DNA of 64,000 nucleotides from NCBI GenBank assembly GCA_020630435.1, contig JAHDBJ010000002.1:1-64000 (forward strand), written 5' to 3'. This DNA is from Saprospiraceae bacterium (GTDB lineage: Bacteria; Bacteroidota; Bacteroidia; Chitinophagales; Saprospiraceae). The notes under the pieces were generated by a model. That model was not told the DNA's origin and did not search any database. It saw only the letters and a program-made list of their open reading frames with translations. Shown piece after piece: positions 18,655-28,208 of this stretch (its first letter is position 1; each line of letters starts with the position of its first letter). Position numbers and translations under genes: made by a program.

Positions 18655-19002
18655 TATTTATGTATTTCAAAAAAATATTTTGAAATTGTAAATTTTGACA
18701 ATAAGATGCAATGTTTGAGCTTTCAATTTTACTTTATTAAACCTTATGAGTTGAAAAACGCTGCAATTAATCTTATTTTTTTTAAAAAATATTTATACTG
18801 AATTTTCAGTAAGGTGAAAATTGTGATATTTAGTTTTTAGATTACGGTTTGATGTGAACACCGTAAAGCTAATTATTACAATGCTTTGAACTTCTTTCTA
18901 GTATTTATTTTTTCTTAGCTTTCCAACAGTACAGATTAGGTTATTTGTCTTCCATATTTTTTCCTTAAATTAGCGATTCATTAGTATAGTTTAACAAATC
19001 GT
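18655..19002. other. Intergenic with several short hairpins
   Basis: 348 bp between palindromic element 2 and the helicase gene. Perfect short inverted repeats are at 18664-18686 (atttcaaaa...ttttgaaat), 18796-18811 (tactgaattttcagta) and 18842-18866 (ttacggt...accgtaa). No coding sequence was recognised. The plus-strand helicase promoter must lie here, but only weak TATAGTTTA-like sequence near 18985 is seen. Confidence 0.4.
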
Positions 19003-22000
19003 ATGCCCGATAAACAGACTCGTCAGTATTATACTTCAGCATTTGAATCTGTTATTGCTCAACTCAATAAAGAACAAGAACTAGCTGTCAATCATATTGA
19101 AGGTCCAATGTTGGTTATAGCAGGACCTGGTACAGGGAAAACGCATATTCTTACTGCCAGAATAGGGCGAATACTCCAACAAACAGATGCCGCCCCATAT
19201 AATATTCTTTGTCTGACCTTTACAGATGCAGGAGTATTGGCGATGCGAGAGCGATTATTAGAATTCATCGGCCCAGATGCACATAAAGTACATATATACA
19301 CTTACCATTCCTTTTGTAATACTGTTATTCAGGAGAATTTAGAGTATTTTGGACGACACGATTTAGAACCATTATCAGATCTAGAACGAGTAGAAATTAT
19401 TCGTAGGTTATTGGAACAATTGCCACAGGAGCATCCACTCATAAAAGGGAAACGAGATATTTATTATCATGAAGGTGCATTATATGATTTGTTTAAGCGA
19501 ATGAAAACAGAGAATTGGACGAGTGAATTCATTTACAATAAAATTGATGCTTACCTCAAAGCGCTGCCAGAGAGAGAAGACTATATCTACAAACGAAAAT
19601 TTAAAGATTTTGTTAAGGGAGATATAAAGGAAGCAAAGTTACAAGAAGAAGTAGAGCGAATGAAGAAATTAAGATCGGCAGCAGCATTATTTCCGATTTA
19701 TAAAGAAGCAATGTATAAAGCAAGGCGCTATGATTTTGATGATATGGTGCTTTGGGTCTTAAAAGCTTTCCAAGAAAATGAAGCACTATTGCGCAATTAC
19801 CAAGAGCAATATTTGTACCTATTGGTTGACGAATATCAAGATACGAATGGAACGCAAAATCAAGTCATTCAACATTTAATAGAATATTGGGATAAACCGA
19901 ATATTTTTGTAGTAGGGGATGATGATCAATCTATATTTGAATTTCAAGGAGCTAGATTGAAAAATATTTTAGATTTTTATCAAAAATATGAAAAGTCAAT
20001 AGAGTTAGTCCTATTGAAAGATAATTATCGCTCTTCTCAAAATATATTAGATACTTCTATAGCGGTTATTAATAATAATGAAAAGAGAATGGTGGTTACT
20101 CTAGAAAATCTTGAAAAAAAACTAGCCGCTCAAAATCAATTTTTTGCAACATCAACGATAAAACCACACCTTTTTGAATATCATAATCGCCTAGCAGAAA
20201 ATACAGATATTGTTAATCGTATAGAAGCATTACACCAAGAAGGGTTTCCATTGAATGAAATTGCAATTATTTATGCAAAACATAAGCAGGCTAGGGCAAT
20301 TATTGCTTTATTAGAAAAGAAAAAAATTCCATATAATACAAAACGGCGCATCAATATTTTGGATTTGCCAATGCTTCAAAATTTGCGTTTATTCTTACAA
20401 TATATAGCAAAAGAATATCGCCAACCTCATAGCGCAGAGGAAGAATTATTCCAAATTTTACACTTTGACTTTTTAGGAATTTCAGCCCAAGATATTGGTC
20501 GATTGAGTTTATATATGGCAAAGCATCAGGCAAGTGAAGACTTATACTGGCGGAGTATTTTACAGGATAAAAAATTGTTTAAACTCCTAAAAATAGAAAA
20601 ACCTGATACGATATTAGAATTTGGGAAATTAGTTGACGAACTGATTATCCATTTTAATAATTATACCACTCTAAAATTATTAGAAAAACTCATCAATCGA
20701 AGCGGACTGCTTAAAAAAATTATTCATCATGATGATAAAACATGGTTGTTACAAGTGGTTGCTACATTTTTTGATTTTGTTAAAAAAGAAACAGAACGTC
20801 ACCCAAGATTAACAATTTATCGTTTGTTGGAAACCTTACGAAATATGGATGCCAATCGTATTGCTTTGGGGGTCAATAAGACGATATACTCCGATAATGG
20901 GGTAAATATGTTGACGGCATTTGGAGCAAAAGGATTAGAGTTTCAGTATGTCTTTTTATTAGATTGTGTAAAAGAAAACTGGGAACCTACCACAAAAGGG
21001 ATGCAAGGTCGATTTACTTATCCTGATACCTTGACCTATTCGAATATTGAAGATGCTATGGAAGCAAGGAGACGGCTATTTTATGTGGGGATGACGAGAG
21101 CTAAAGAACAGCTTTATATTTCCTATAGTAAAAAAGATAATAAAGGGAAGCCTTTAGGAAGGGCTGTTTTTATAGATGAAATTCTAGAAGATACGACGTT
21201 AAAAATAGAAGAAAAAATATTAGATAAAACAGCTTTATTTGAAGCTCAAGTCTTGCTTCTCAAAGAATTGCAGGTAGCTCAAGTAGAGCGATTGGATGAA
21301 GCAACAGTAAACGGGTTATTAGCAAATTTTGCTTTGAGTGCTTCTAGTTTAAATCGCTTTTTAAACTGTCCACTAAGTTTTTATTATCAATATATTTTGC
21401 GTATTCCTTCCTCCTCAAGCGAAGCAGCAAGTTATGGTACTGCGATGCATTTCGCTCTTCGGCGTTTGTTTGATAAAATGTTATTATCCGAAACCAAGAC
21501 TTTTCCTACAGAGCAGGTTTTTATTGAAGATTTTGAGTGGGAAATGAAGCGCCAAAAAGGGAATTTTACCAAGAAAGAATACCAGCGTCGACTAAAAGCG
21601 GGGCGCAGTTTTTTGTCTAAATATTATCAATATTACATTGATGAATTTCCGAAAAAAGTAAAACCAGAATTGGATATTCGAAATGTAGTTTATAAGGATG
21701 TTCCATTAAAAGGGGCAATAGATTTGGTCGAATATTTAGACAAAAATTATGTGCATCTCATCGATTATAAGACAGGAAGTCTAGATGATAAAAAACTAAA
21801 AATGCCGACTAAAGCAAAGCCCTATGGTGGGAATTATTGGCGACAATTGGTATTTTATAAAATCCTTTTTGACAATTACAAAAGTAGTAATTCCATCGCT
21901 CAATCTGGGGAGATTGCCTACCTTGAAACAGATAAAACGTCACAATTTGTAAAGGAAAAAAGAACATTAAGCAGTAAAGAAGTAGACGTCGTTGGAGGAA

Positions 22001-22149
22001 TGATAACAGCAGTTTGGCAAAAAATAAAAAAGCATGATTTTTACCAAGGATGTGAGGATAAGAATTGTAAATGGTGCAATTTTGTGAAGCGTAACATTAT
22101 GTCAGACACGTACAATGATATTGAAGCAGAAGAGTTGGATGATTTATAA
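19003..22149 (+). CDS. UvrD/Rep-type DNA helicase fused to PD-(D/E)XK nuclease with Fe-S cysteines
   Basis: 1048 residues. The N-terminal two-thirds is a superfamily 1A helicase: Walker A AGPGTGKTHIL, CLTFTDAGVLAMRERL, Walker B LLVDEYQDT, VVGDDDQSIFEFQGA, TAFGAKGLEFQYVFLLD (motif V) and RRLFYVGMTRAKEQLYIS (motif VI). From about residue 775 a RecB/AddB-type nuclease follows: SASSLNRFLNCPLSFYY, YGTAMHFALRRLF, catalytic GAIDLVEY...LIDYKTGS (D, D-x-K) and the QLVFYKIL (Q-x-x-x-Y) motif. Four cysteines, one in FLNC and three in CEDKNCKWC near the C-terminus, form the Fe-S staple seen in AddB/AdnB-type nucleases. The protein should unwind and degrade DNA ends. It stands alone, with no AddB or RecC partner in the window. 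Confidence 0.93.
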   Translation: MPDKQTRQYYTSAFESVIAQLNKEQELAVNHIEGPMLVIAGPGTGKTHILTARIGRILQQTDAAPYNILCLTFTDAGVLAMRERLLEFIGPDAHKVHIYTYHSFCNTVIQENLEYFGRHDLEPLSDLERVEIIRRLLEQLPQEHPLIKGKRDIYYHEGALYDLFKRMKTENWTSEFIYNKIDAYLKALPEREDYIYKRKFKDFVKGDIKEAKLQEEVERMKKLRSAAALFPIYKEAMYKARRYDFDDMVLWVLKAFQENEALLRNYQEQYLYLLVDEYQDTNGTQNQVIQHLIEYWDKPNIFVVGDDDQSIFEFQGARLKNILDFYQKYEKSIELVLLKDNYRSSQNILDTSIAVINNNEKRMVVTLENLEKKLAAQNQFFATSTIKPHLFEYHNRLAENTDIVNRIEALHQEGFPLNEIAIIYAKHKQARAIIALLEKKKIPYNTKRRINILDLPMLQNLRLFLQYIAKEYRQPHSAEEELFQILHFDFLGISAQDIGRLSLYMAKHQASEDLYWRSILQDKKLFKLLKIEKPDTILEFGKLVDELIIHFNNYTTLKLLEKLINRSGLLKKIIHHDDKTWLLQVVATFFDFVKKETERHPRLTIYRLLETLRNMDANRIALGVNKTIYSDNGVNMLTAFGAKGLEFQYVFLLDCVKENWEPTTKGMQGRFTYPDTLTYSNIEDAMEARRRLFYVGMTRAKEQLYISYSKKDNKGKPLGRAVFIDEILEDTTLKIEEKILDKTALFEAQVLLLKELQVAQVERLDEATVNGLLANFALSASSLNRFLNCPLSFYYQYILRIPSSSSEAASYGTAMHFALRRLFDKMLLSETKTFPTEQVFIEDFEWEMKRQKGNFTKKEYQRRLKAGRSFLSKYYQYYIDEFPKKVKPELDIRNVVYKDVPLKGAIDLVEYLDKNYVHLIDYKTGSLDDKKLKMPTKAKPYGGNYWRQLVFYKILFDNYKSSNSIAQSGEIAYLETDKTSQFVKEKRTLSSKEVDVVGGMITAVWQKIKKHDFYQGCEDKNCKWCNFVKRNIMSDTYNDIEAEELDDL

Positions 22150-22156
22150 AATAAAA

Positions 22157-22195
22157 AATGTCCAACAATAAGATATTTTCATACTGTTGGACATT
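22157..22195. terminator. Bidirectional terminator between convergent genes
   Basis: An 11-bp perfect stem (22157-22167 with 22185-22195: aatgtccaaca and its complement) lies between the stop of the helicase gene (22149) and the stop of the M13 peptidase gene (22215), with A/T runs on both flanks. Confidence 0.85.
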
Positions 22196-22214
22196 CAATT
22201 TTATAAATAATACC

Positions 22215-24251
22215 TTACCAAATTTTGACTCTTTCCTTAGGTTCTAGATACAATTCGTTTTCTTTATTGACCTCAAAAGCATCATAAAATTCAGGAATAT
22301 TTCTGACCACACCATTTACCCTAAACAGAGCAGGGGAGTGAGGATCGGTGTTGATTTGCATTCTTAAGGTTTCATCTCTCGATTTGTCTCTCCAAGCTTG
22401 CGCCCAACCTAAGAACACACGTTGTATTCCTGTAAAACCATCCATTGTGGGAGCTTCGGCATCTCCTAAGCTCATTTGATAGGCTTTTAAGGCGATGCTT
22501 AACCCTCCTAAATCCCCAATATTTTCACCTAGTGTAAATTCGCCATTGACATTTAAATCATCAAATACTTTGAATGCATTATATTGATCGATTAAGGCTT
22601 GTGTTCGCTTTTTAAATTCTTCTCTATCTTGGTCTGTCCACCAGTTTCTCAATACACCGTCTCCATCAAAAGTACTTCCTTGATCATCAAAACCATGTCC
22701 GATTTCATGTCCAATAACACCACCAATAGCACCATAATTGACGGCATCGTCTGCATTAAGATCAAAGAAAGGTGGTTGAAGGATAGCTGCAGGAAAGACA
22801 ATTTCATTTAAAGAAGGATTGTAGTAAGCATTAACGGTTTGAGGATTCATTCCCCATTCTTTTTTGTCAACAGGTTTGTCGAGTTTTTCGAGTTGACGTT
22901 TATATTCTGCCATTTCAGAACGACGCAAGTTGCCAAAAAGGTCATCTGACTTTATGGCAAAATCATATGCTTTCCATTTATCAGGATAACCAATTTTAGG
23001 CGTAAATTTACTTAATTTGTCTAAGGCTTCTTTCTTTGTTTCTTCTCCCATCCAATCCAATTCTTTGATACTTACTTCATAGGCTTTTAGAAGATTATCT
23101 ACTAATTTGACCATTCTTTCCTTCGCTTCTGGGGGGAAATGTTTTTTGACGTAAACCTTTCCAATGACCTCTCCAAGATTAGCATTTACAGTTCCAATTG
23201 CTCTTCGCCAAAGCGGAAGTTGCTGTTTTGTACCACGCATGGTTTTACCATAAAATTCAAAATTCTGATCATTAAAATCCATACTCAACCGATTGGCAGT
23301 ATGATTAATAGCAGACCATTTTAGATAAGTTTTCCAAGTATCCAAATCTGTTTTGTGGATAATATCATTCAACTGCTTTGTATAATTCAATTGCGGAACA
23401 ACAACACGCTCAATTTTATCTACTCCAAGTGCAGTCATAAAGTCATTCCACGCAAAATCAGGCATAAGTTCATCTAAAGAATCTTTGGCAATAGAATTGT
23501 ATAATTTTACAATGTCTCTAGTATCTTCTTTTTTCATATGCTGCTTTGCCATCTTAGTTTCTAGTGCCATAATTTTCTTGGCAGCATTTTTAGTATCTTC
23601 CACCTCAGCGAGTGCTAGCATTTTACGAATATGTACCTCATATGCTTTTCGGAGTTCTTCGGATTTTTCATCTTCTTTTAAGTAGTACTCTCTATCAGGT
23701 AAACCAAGCCCATTTTGCCAAGTATAAAGGGCATGTTGAGTTGGTTTTTTCAAATCTGACATTACAAACATTCCAAAAGGCACATCATATCCCACTTTGA
23801 TACCATAAGCAAAATATTTCGCCAAATCAGAATAACTACGAATATCTTCAATTTTATCAAATTCTTCTTTGATAGGCATATTGCCAAGATTATTTCTAGC
23901 CAATGTATCCATATAAGATGCATATAAATCACCAACTTTCTGTTCGTCAGATCCTTTTTCATTCTCTGTAGCAGCCGATGACTCTATGATTTCTTTTACA
24001 TCATCTTGCGAATTGTCCCTCAAAATGGTAAAAATACCATAACGTGATTTATCTTCAGGAATTTTAGTCTCGTTAAGCCATTTTCCGTTGACATACATTT
24101 GAAAATTATCTCCTGCTTGTATTGTAGTATCCATATTTTCCAAGTACAATCCAGAAGAAAGTGCTGTTGTTTTGGGGTCTGTTGTCTTACAGGAAAATAT
24201 ATAAATTAATAGACCTGTAACTGTTAGTATAGAATAGACTAAACGTTTCAT
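22215..24251 (-). CDS. M13-family (neprilysin/PepO-like) zinc metallopeptidase lipoprotein
   Basis: 678 residues. The signal peptide has a lipobox YIFSC (Cys21), so the enzyme is membrane-anchored, in the periplasm or at the surface. The catalytic zinc site GVIGHEIGHGFDDQG gives HExxH, and the third ligand lies in GENIGDLGGL. The substrate strand motif VNAYYNPSLNEIVFPA and the C-terminal signature with VNGVVRNIPEFYDAF are typical of M13. Length agrees with bacterial PepO-type enzymes (630-690). It should cleave peptides of up to a few dozen residues. A promoter match lies 38 bp upstream. The AlkC-like gene is 113 bp further upstream on the same strand but probably transcribed separately. Confidence 0.95.
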   Translation of the reverse strand: MKRLVYSILTVTGLLIYIFSCKTTDPKTTALSSGLYLENMDTTIQAGDNFQMYVNGKWLNETKIPEDKSRYGIFTILRDNSQDDVKEIIESSAATENEKGSDEQKVGDLYASYMDTLARNNLGNMPIKEEFDKIEDIRSYSDLAKYFAYGIKVGYDVPFGMFVMSDLKKPTQHALYTWQNGLGLPDREYYLKEDEKSEELRKAYEVHIRKMLALAEVEDTKNAAKKIMALETKMAKQHMKKEDTRDIVKLYNSIAKDSLDELMPDFAWNDFMTALGVDKIERVVVPQLNYTKQLNDIIHKTDLDTWKTYLKWSAINHTANRLSMDFNDQNFEFYGKTMRGTKQQLPLWRRAIGTVNANLGEVIGKVYVKKHFPPEAKERMVKLVDNLLKAYEVSIKELDWMGEETKKEALDKLSKFTPKIGYPDKWKAYDFAIKSDDLFGNLRRSEMAEYKRQLEKLDKPVDKKEWGMNPQTVNAYYNPSLNEIVFPAAILQPPFFDLNADDAVNYGAIGGVIGHEIGHGFDDQGSTFDGDGVLRNWWTDQDREEFKKRTQALIDQYNAFKVFDDLNVNGEFTLGENIGDLGGLSIALKAYQMSLGDAEAPTMDGFTGIQRVFLGWAQAWRDKSRDETLRMQINTDPHSPALFRVNGVVRNIPEFYDAFEVNKENELYLEPKERVKIW

Positions 24252-24288
24252 TAGGTAAAATTTTGATTAGCGTGTTATGAAAATTTAC

Positions 24289-24323
24289 CAAAAGTAAATA
24301 TTATATTGTGAAGTAGTGCAAAA
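24289..24323 (-). promoter_or_regulatory. Bacteroidota-type promoter of the M13 peptidase gene
   Basis: On the minus strand TTTTG (24319-24323) is followed after 22 bp by TACTTTTG (24289-24296). This fits the phylum's -33 TTTG / -7 TAnnTTTG consensus, though the spacer is slightly long. The start codon is 38 bp downstream. Confidence 0.5.
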
Positions 24324-24364
24324 ACTAGATGTTAGGTATAAAATCCTCTATTAAATGACCGCTT

Positions 24365-25450
24365 TTAAGGGATTAGTTCAAAACTGGTGGATGCTTTTGT
24401 AATACCATTGACAACGATATCCAGTTGATGGCTGCCTTTATAATGTTTTCGAGTCGTTAAATTTTTAAAAGATTGTTTTTTATAAATTTTAAAGTCACCT
24501 TTCGGAAAATATTGTTCTTTTAATTGGAAAATTTTTTTTGAAATCCCGTTGGTTTTAGTGATAAAATGGATTCGATACTCTAGCCTCAACTTCGATTTCC
24601 GATAAGTATTTTGAAGTAGGAACTCAAACTCGAGTGAACTCCCAATCTTAATAATTTGAGGATTTAGGTTTAAATCAATGATCTCAATATTTTTAGGATT
24701 TTCAAAACCAAAAAGTATAAGTGCTCGTGTATCTCCTTTTTTTAAAAGTGTTCTTAAAGCGTGTTTGAGAATACGGTCAGTTTTTTCATGTTTACCATGC
24801 CATCGCTCTGCTATATCTAAAACGATTTCAGGATGGTCTTTAGAAATATCATTTAGGTTGTTGGCAACACTTCGACGAACATATTCGGAGCTATCGTTTT
24901 TTAAATTTTCTAAAATGGGTAAAATAAGAGTTGGATCTTTTTTTAATCTGGGTAGCCCCATTCCCCAAGGCAGTCTAGGACGACAACCCTCACTAGCTAA
25001 TCTTCGAGTATGCTCATTTGTATCTTCTGACCATTGGAGCAGTTGTTCCATAGTTTTTTGTTCATATTTTAGAATAAAGGGTCTAATTGCAAATTCTGCA
25101 GAAGAATATATTGTAAAAAAAGAGAGTGCATCCATTGAGGCATTCCAATCTTTTATTCCATAACATGACACATAGTGATTAAAAAATAAATATTCGAGTC
25201 CAAGGTTTTCTCTTTTTACAATAACTTTTTTGAAAAGTCGAATAGTTTCGCTGAATGTTAAATCCAAAATGTCATGTAGAGTGTAACAAATATGCCTCAT
25301 TCGTTCTAGGAGTGCCTTTTCCTCCCATTCTTCATTAAATATTTGTTGGGTGAAAATGTTTCTATCAAAATTAGAGTATTCCATTTTGAAATCATTGGAT
25401 AGATTATTTATAAAATCTATGCTATATAAATCTTTTAAAGCGTAGGACAT
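24365..25450 (-). CDS. AlkC/AlkD-like DNA alkylation repair glycosylase
   Basis: 361 residues. The N-terminal 250 residues are a HEAT-like helical repeat solenoid, with the subfamily signature RRLASEGCRPRLPWGMGLPR and repeat helices such as YVRRSVANNLNDISKDHPE. The C-terminal 100 residues are a beta-rich Ig-like domain (IIKIGSSLEFEFLLQNTYRK onwards), the feature that separates AlkC from AlkD. Such enzymes excise N3- and N7-alkylated purines from DNA. No other alkylation-repair gene is adjacent. Start ATG 25450 fits the family N-terminus. Confidence 0.85.
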   Translation of the reverse strand: MSYALKDLYSIDFINNLSNDFKMEYSNFDRNIFTQQIFNEEWEEKALLERMRHICYTLHDILDLTFSETIRLFKKVIVKRENLGLEYLFFNHYVSCYGIKDWNASMDALSFFTIYSSAEFAIRPFILKYEQKTMEQLLQWSEDTNEHTRRLASEGCRPRLPWGMGLPRLKKDPTLILPILENLKNDSSEYVRRSVANNLNDISKDHPEIVLDIAERWHGKHEKTDRILKHALRTLLKKGDTRALILFGFENPKNIEIIDLNLNPQIIKIGSSLEFEFLLQNTYRKSKLRLEYRIHFITKTNGISKKIFQLKEQYFPKGDFKIYKKQSFKNLTTRKHYKGSHQLDIVVNGITKASTSFELIP

Positions 25451-25481
25451 AGAGAGACAATGAGTTTAATTTTTTGAATAG

Positions 25482-25518
25482 TTTGACACAAATAAAAAAT
25501 ATTCTACTATAATTTTTG
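25482..25518 (+). promoter_or_regulatory. Candidate promoter of the PLP decarboxylase gene
   Basis: TTTGACA (25482-25488) and TATAATTTTTG (25508-25518) are spaced like a promoter and lie 35 bp before the ATG. The upstream element fits both TTTG and TTGACA. The downstream one only partly matches TAnnTTTG. Confidence 0.35.
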
Positions 25519-25552
25519 ATTTTTAAAGAACATTTTTGATCTTCATCAAGCT

Positions 25553-26971
25553 ATGAATAACATTGATGAATTTAGACAATATGCACACGAATTGGTAGAT
25601 TGGATGGCGAATTACTTGGAAAACATTGAATCCTATCCTGTCAAATCTCAAGTCCAACCTGGTGATATATACTCATCACTTCCCGATAATGCTCCTGTAC
25701 AAGGAGAACCTTTTGACCAAATATTCTCAGATTTTAAACAACTTATTATCCCTGGAATAACCCATTGGCAAAGCCCTAACTTTTTTGCTTATTTCCCAGC
25801 TAATTCTAGCCTGCCGTCTGTGTTAGGAGAGATGTTAACCGCAACGCTTGGCGCACAATGTATGTTATGGGAAACTTCTCCTGCGGCGGCTGAATTGGAA
25901 GAAAAATGTATGGAATGGATAAAAGAGATGTTGGCATTACCAGCGCATTTTATCGGACATCTCCAAGATACGGCTTCTACTGCTACACTTTGTGCTATAT
26001 TAACCGCTCGGGAAAAACAAACAGACTTTAAAATAAATCAGAGGGGCTTCAAATCCAATCACTATAGAGTATATTGTTCTACCCAGACCCACTCGTCGAT
26101 AGAAAAGGCAACAAAGATTGCAGGGATAGGACGGGAGAATGTAGTACAGATTGAGGTAGACGAAGATTTGCGGTTAAAACCTGAAGCATTAATAGATGCC
26201 ATAGAAAAAGATATTGAAGAGGGAAAACAACCGACTTGTGTAGTAGCAACTTTAGGTACAACAGGAACGACTGCCATTGATCCTTTAAGACCAATAGCTA
26301 ATATTTGTAAAAAATATACTATCTGGCTACACGTGGATGCAGCCCTAGCAGGAACAGCACTTATTCTGCCTGAATTTCGATGGATGAATGATGGACTAGA
26401 AGAAGCTGATAGTTTCGTATTTAATCCGCACAAGTGGATGTTGACGAACTTTGATTGTACAGCGTATTATGTGAAAGATAAAGACACGCTACTTCGCACT
26501 TTTTCAATATTACCAGAATACTTAAAAACACAACAGCAAGGACTAGTCAATGACTACAGAGATTGGGGAATTCCCTTAGGAAGGAGATTTAGAGCATTGA
26601 AGTTATGGTTTGTTATTCGTTCGTTTGGGATAGAAGGGATTCAAAATATCATTAGAAACCATATAACGATAGCACAAAAACTCTCTGTTGAAATTGCTGC
26701 TCATCCAAATTTTGAAGTGCTTACTCCGACAGTACTTAATCTAATTTGTTTTAGGTATATCCATAAAAAAATGCTAACACCCAAAACAATTAATGCATTT
26801 AATCAAAAAGTGTTAGAAAAGGTAAATGCTTCTGGAAAAGCCTATATGACACATACTAAGATTAATGGCCGCTTTGCGATTCGCTTAGTGGTTGGACAAG
26901 CGAATACAACAGAGCAGCATGCAAGGAATGCTTGGAAACTAGTAGAACATTTTGCTATGGAATGTTTATGA
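25553..26971 (+). CDS. PLP-dependent amino acid decarboxylase (aromatic-L-amino-acid type)
   Basis: 472 residues, the usual length of group II decarboxylases. Motifs: TASTATLCAILTARE (cofactor phosphate), STQTHSSIEKATKIAGI with the stacking His, HVDAALAGTALILPEF with the Asp that binds the pyridine nitrogen, and FNPHKWMLTNFDC with the Schiff-base Lys. The N-terminal WQSPNFFAYFPANSS stretch matches aromatic amino acid (Dopa/Trp/Phe) decarboxylases better than glutamate decarboxylases. The exact substrate cannot be read off. An asparaginase-like gene begins 83 bp downstream on the same strand. Confidence 0.92.
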   Translation: MNNIDEFRQYAHELVDWMANYLENIESYPVKSQVQPGDIYSSLPDNAPVQGEPFDQIFSDFKQLIIPGITHWQSPNFFAYFPANSSLPSVLGEMLTATLGAQCMLWETSPAAAELEEKCMEWIKEMLALPAHFIGHLQDTASTATLCAILTAREKQTDFKINQRGFKSNHYRVYCSTQTHSSIEKATKIAGIGRENVVQIEVDEDLRLKPEALIDAIEKDIEEGKQPTCVVATLGTTGTTAIDPLRPIANICKKYTIWLHVDAALAGTALILPEFRWMNDGLEEADSFVFNPHKWMLTNFDCTAYYVKDKDTLLRTFSILPEYLKTQQQGLVNDYRDWGIPLGRRFRALKLWFVIRSFGIEGIQNIIRNHITIAQKLSVEIAAHPNFEVLTPTVLNLICFRYIHKKMLTPKTINAFNQKVLEKVNASGKAYMTHTKINGRFAIRLVVGQANTTEQHARNAWKLVEHFAMECL

Positions 26972-27054
26972 AAAAAACTTACAAGGTAATATTTATTGCT
27001 CAAACTGTTTATAAGAACACGACAATTTCTAGTTTATTTTTAATAATTTTTTTT

Positions 27055-27543
27055 ATGATTCAGGTATTTGTGACAGGCGGAACTTTTGATAAAGAATATA
27101 ATTTCATTACTGGGGAATTATATTTTAAAGATACGCATTTAAAAAGTATGTTTGAATTGGGGCGTTGCTCTTTGGATATAGACATCAAGACGTTGATGAT
27201 GGTGGATAGCCTAGAAATGACAGAGGAAGATAGAGGTATCATTGTTTTAAACTGTAAAAAAACAAAGTCAAAATCTATCATTATTACACATGGGACAGAT
27301 AAAATGGTCGAAACTGCTGCTGTTCTAGCCAAAGCAAATATAGAAGGAAAAACAATAGTATTGACAGGGGCTATGATCCCATATGCTTTTGGTACATCTT
27401 CAGACGGGTTTTTTAATTTAGGTGCAGCATTAGCTTTTGTGCAAACGCTTCCAACAGGGGTGTATATAGCGATGAATGGAAGGTATTTTAATTGGGACGA
27501 AGTACAAAAGAATCGCCAAACTGGCTTTTTTGAAGCTTGTTGA
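27055..27543 (+). CDS. Single-domain asparaginase-like protein
   Basis: From ATG 27055 the product is 162 residues and starts directly with IQVFVTGGTFDKEYN, the first catalytic Thr loop of type I/II L-asparaginases. The second site, IITHGTDKMVETA (Thr-Asp-Lys), and LTGAMIPYAFGTSDG-like sequence (GTSSDGFFNLGAAL) are present. The C-terminal domain of normal asparaginases (about 330 residues) is absent; the protein ends at QTGFFEAC. Short proteins of this kind exist in several phyla as asparaginase-domain proteins, so this need not be a truncation. The frame is open further upstream (ATG 26968, or into the decarboxylase gene), but that extension is unlike the family, so I prefer 27055. Activity is unproven. 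Confidence 0.8.
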   Translation: MIQVFVTGGTFDKEYNFITGELYFKDTHLKSMFELGRCSLDIDIKTLMMVDSLEMTEEDRGIIVLNCKKTKSKSIIITHGTDKMVETAAVLAKANIEGKTIVLTGAMIPYAFGTSSDGFFNLGAALAFVQTLPTGVYIAMNGRYFNWDEVQKNRQTGFFEAC

Positions 27544-28208
27544 TTATCTGTGTTTTATAAATATAAAATTATATTCAATTGAAATAAGGGGAGATATCAT
27601 AGATGTTGTTATAAAATGATTTTTCAATTTTTAAGATAAGATATAAGGCTTTATTTTTCATCAATTATGTATTGAAAATTATTGTTTATATGTTTTAAGT
27701 TGATTATTACAAACTTTTTATGCAAAGTATGTGACATTTTTTTTTAAATTATTTTGTGAATTAAAAATATATTTTCTATTTTTACGATAAGCAAAGGAGA
27801 ATAAGTAGGTTCTCTATTCTTTTAAGCTAGTTTTATTTTACCAAAATATATATTAGATTTCGTTTTGATCAAATGAGTCTATAATAAGTTACAAACACAT
27901 CAGTTTAACAATACAGTCAATTAGGCGTCCCCTTTGATTTTTATGCCTGAGTTTCTGATCATTTTTGTGAAACATTCTTACTTAATTTAAAACAACCAAA
28001 TACTATGCAGCTACTTTTATGCTACTCTTTTAAAATTCATCTATAAGTACATTATTGGTTTTCTATGTAATTAACTTATGTTGTAAGTTAGTTACAGCAT
28101 TATTGATATACAGTGTTATATAACAGTATAGAGTTTTCTTTAGATGCTGTTATATTTCATTAATATATATATTTACAATTTTAATTTCTTAAACTTAAAC
28201 TTTTTTTT
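27544..28208. other. 665-bp intergenic region, very AT-rich
   Basis: No gene was recognised. A 9-bp perfect inverted repeat (atataacag at 28118-28126 with 28147-28155) lies 54 bp before the next start codon. The rest is T-rich and could carry a promoter and long leader for the small secreted protein at 28209, but no convincing consensus is seen (closest TATGTTTT near 27688). Confidence 0.35.

Noticed and set aside
24678-25163. 161-codon plus-strand ORF opposite the AlkC-like gene
   Set aside because: Lies wholly antisense to a well-supported gene and has no recognisable domain.
26932-27054. Upstream extension of the asparaginase-like gene overlapping the decarboxylase
   Set aside because: The extension is unlike the family, while ATG 27055 begins exactly at the conserved first strand.
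27900-28160. Possible RNA gene or riboswitch upstream of the small secreted protein
   Set aside because: Only one 9-bp inverted repeat with a 20-nt loop is present and there is no conserved motif; insufficient support.
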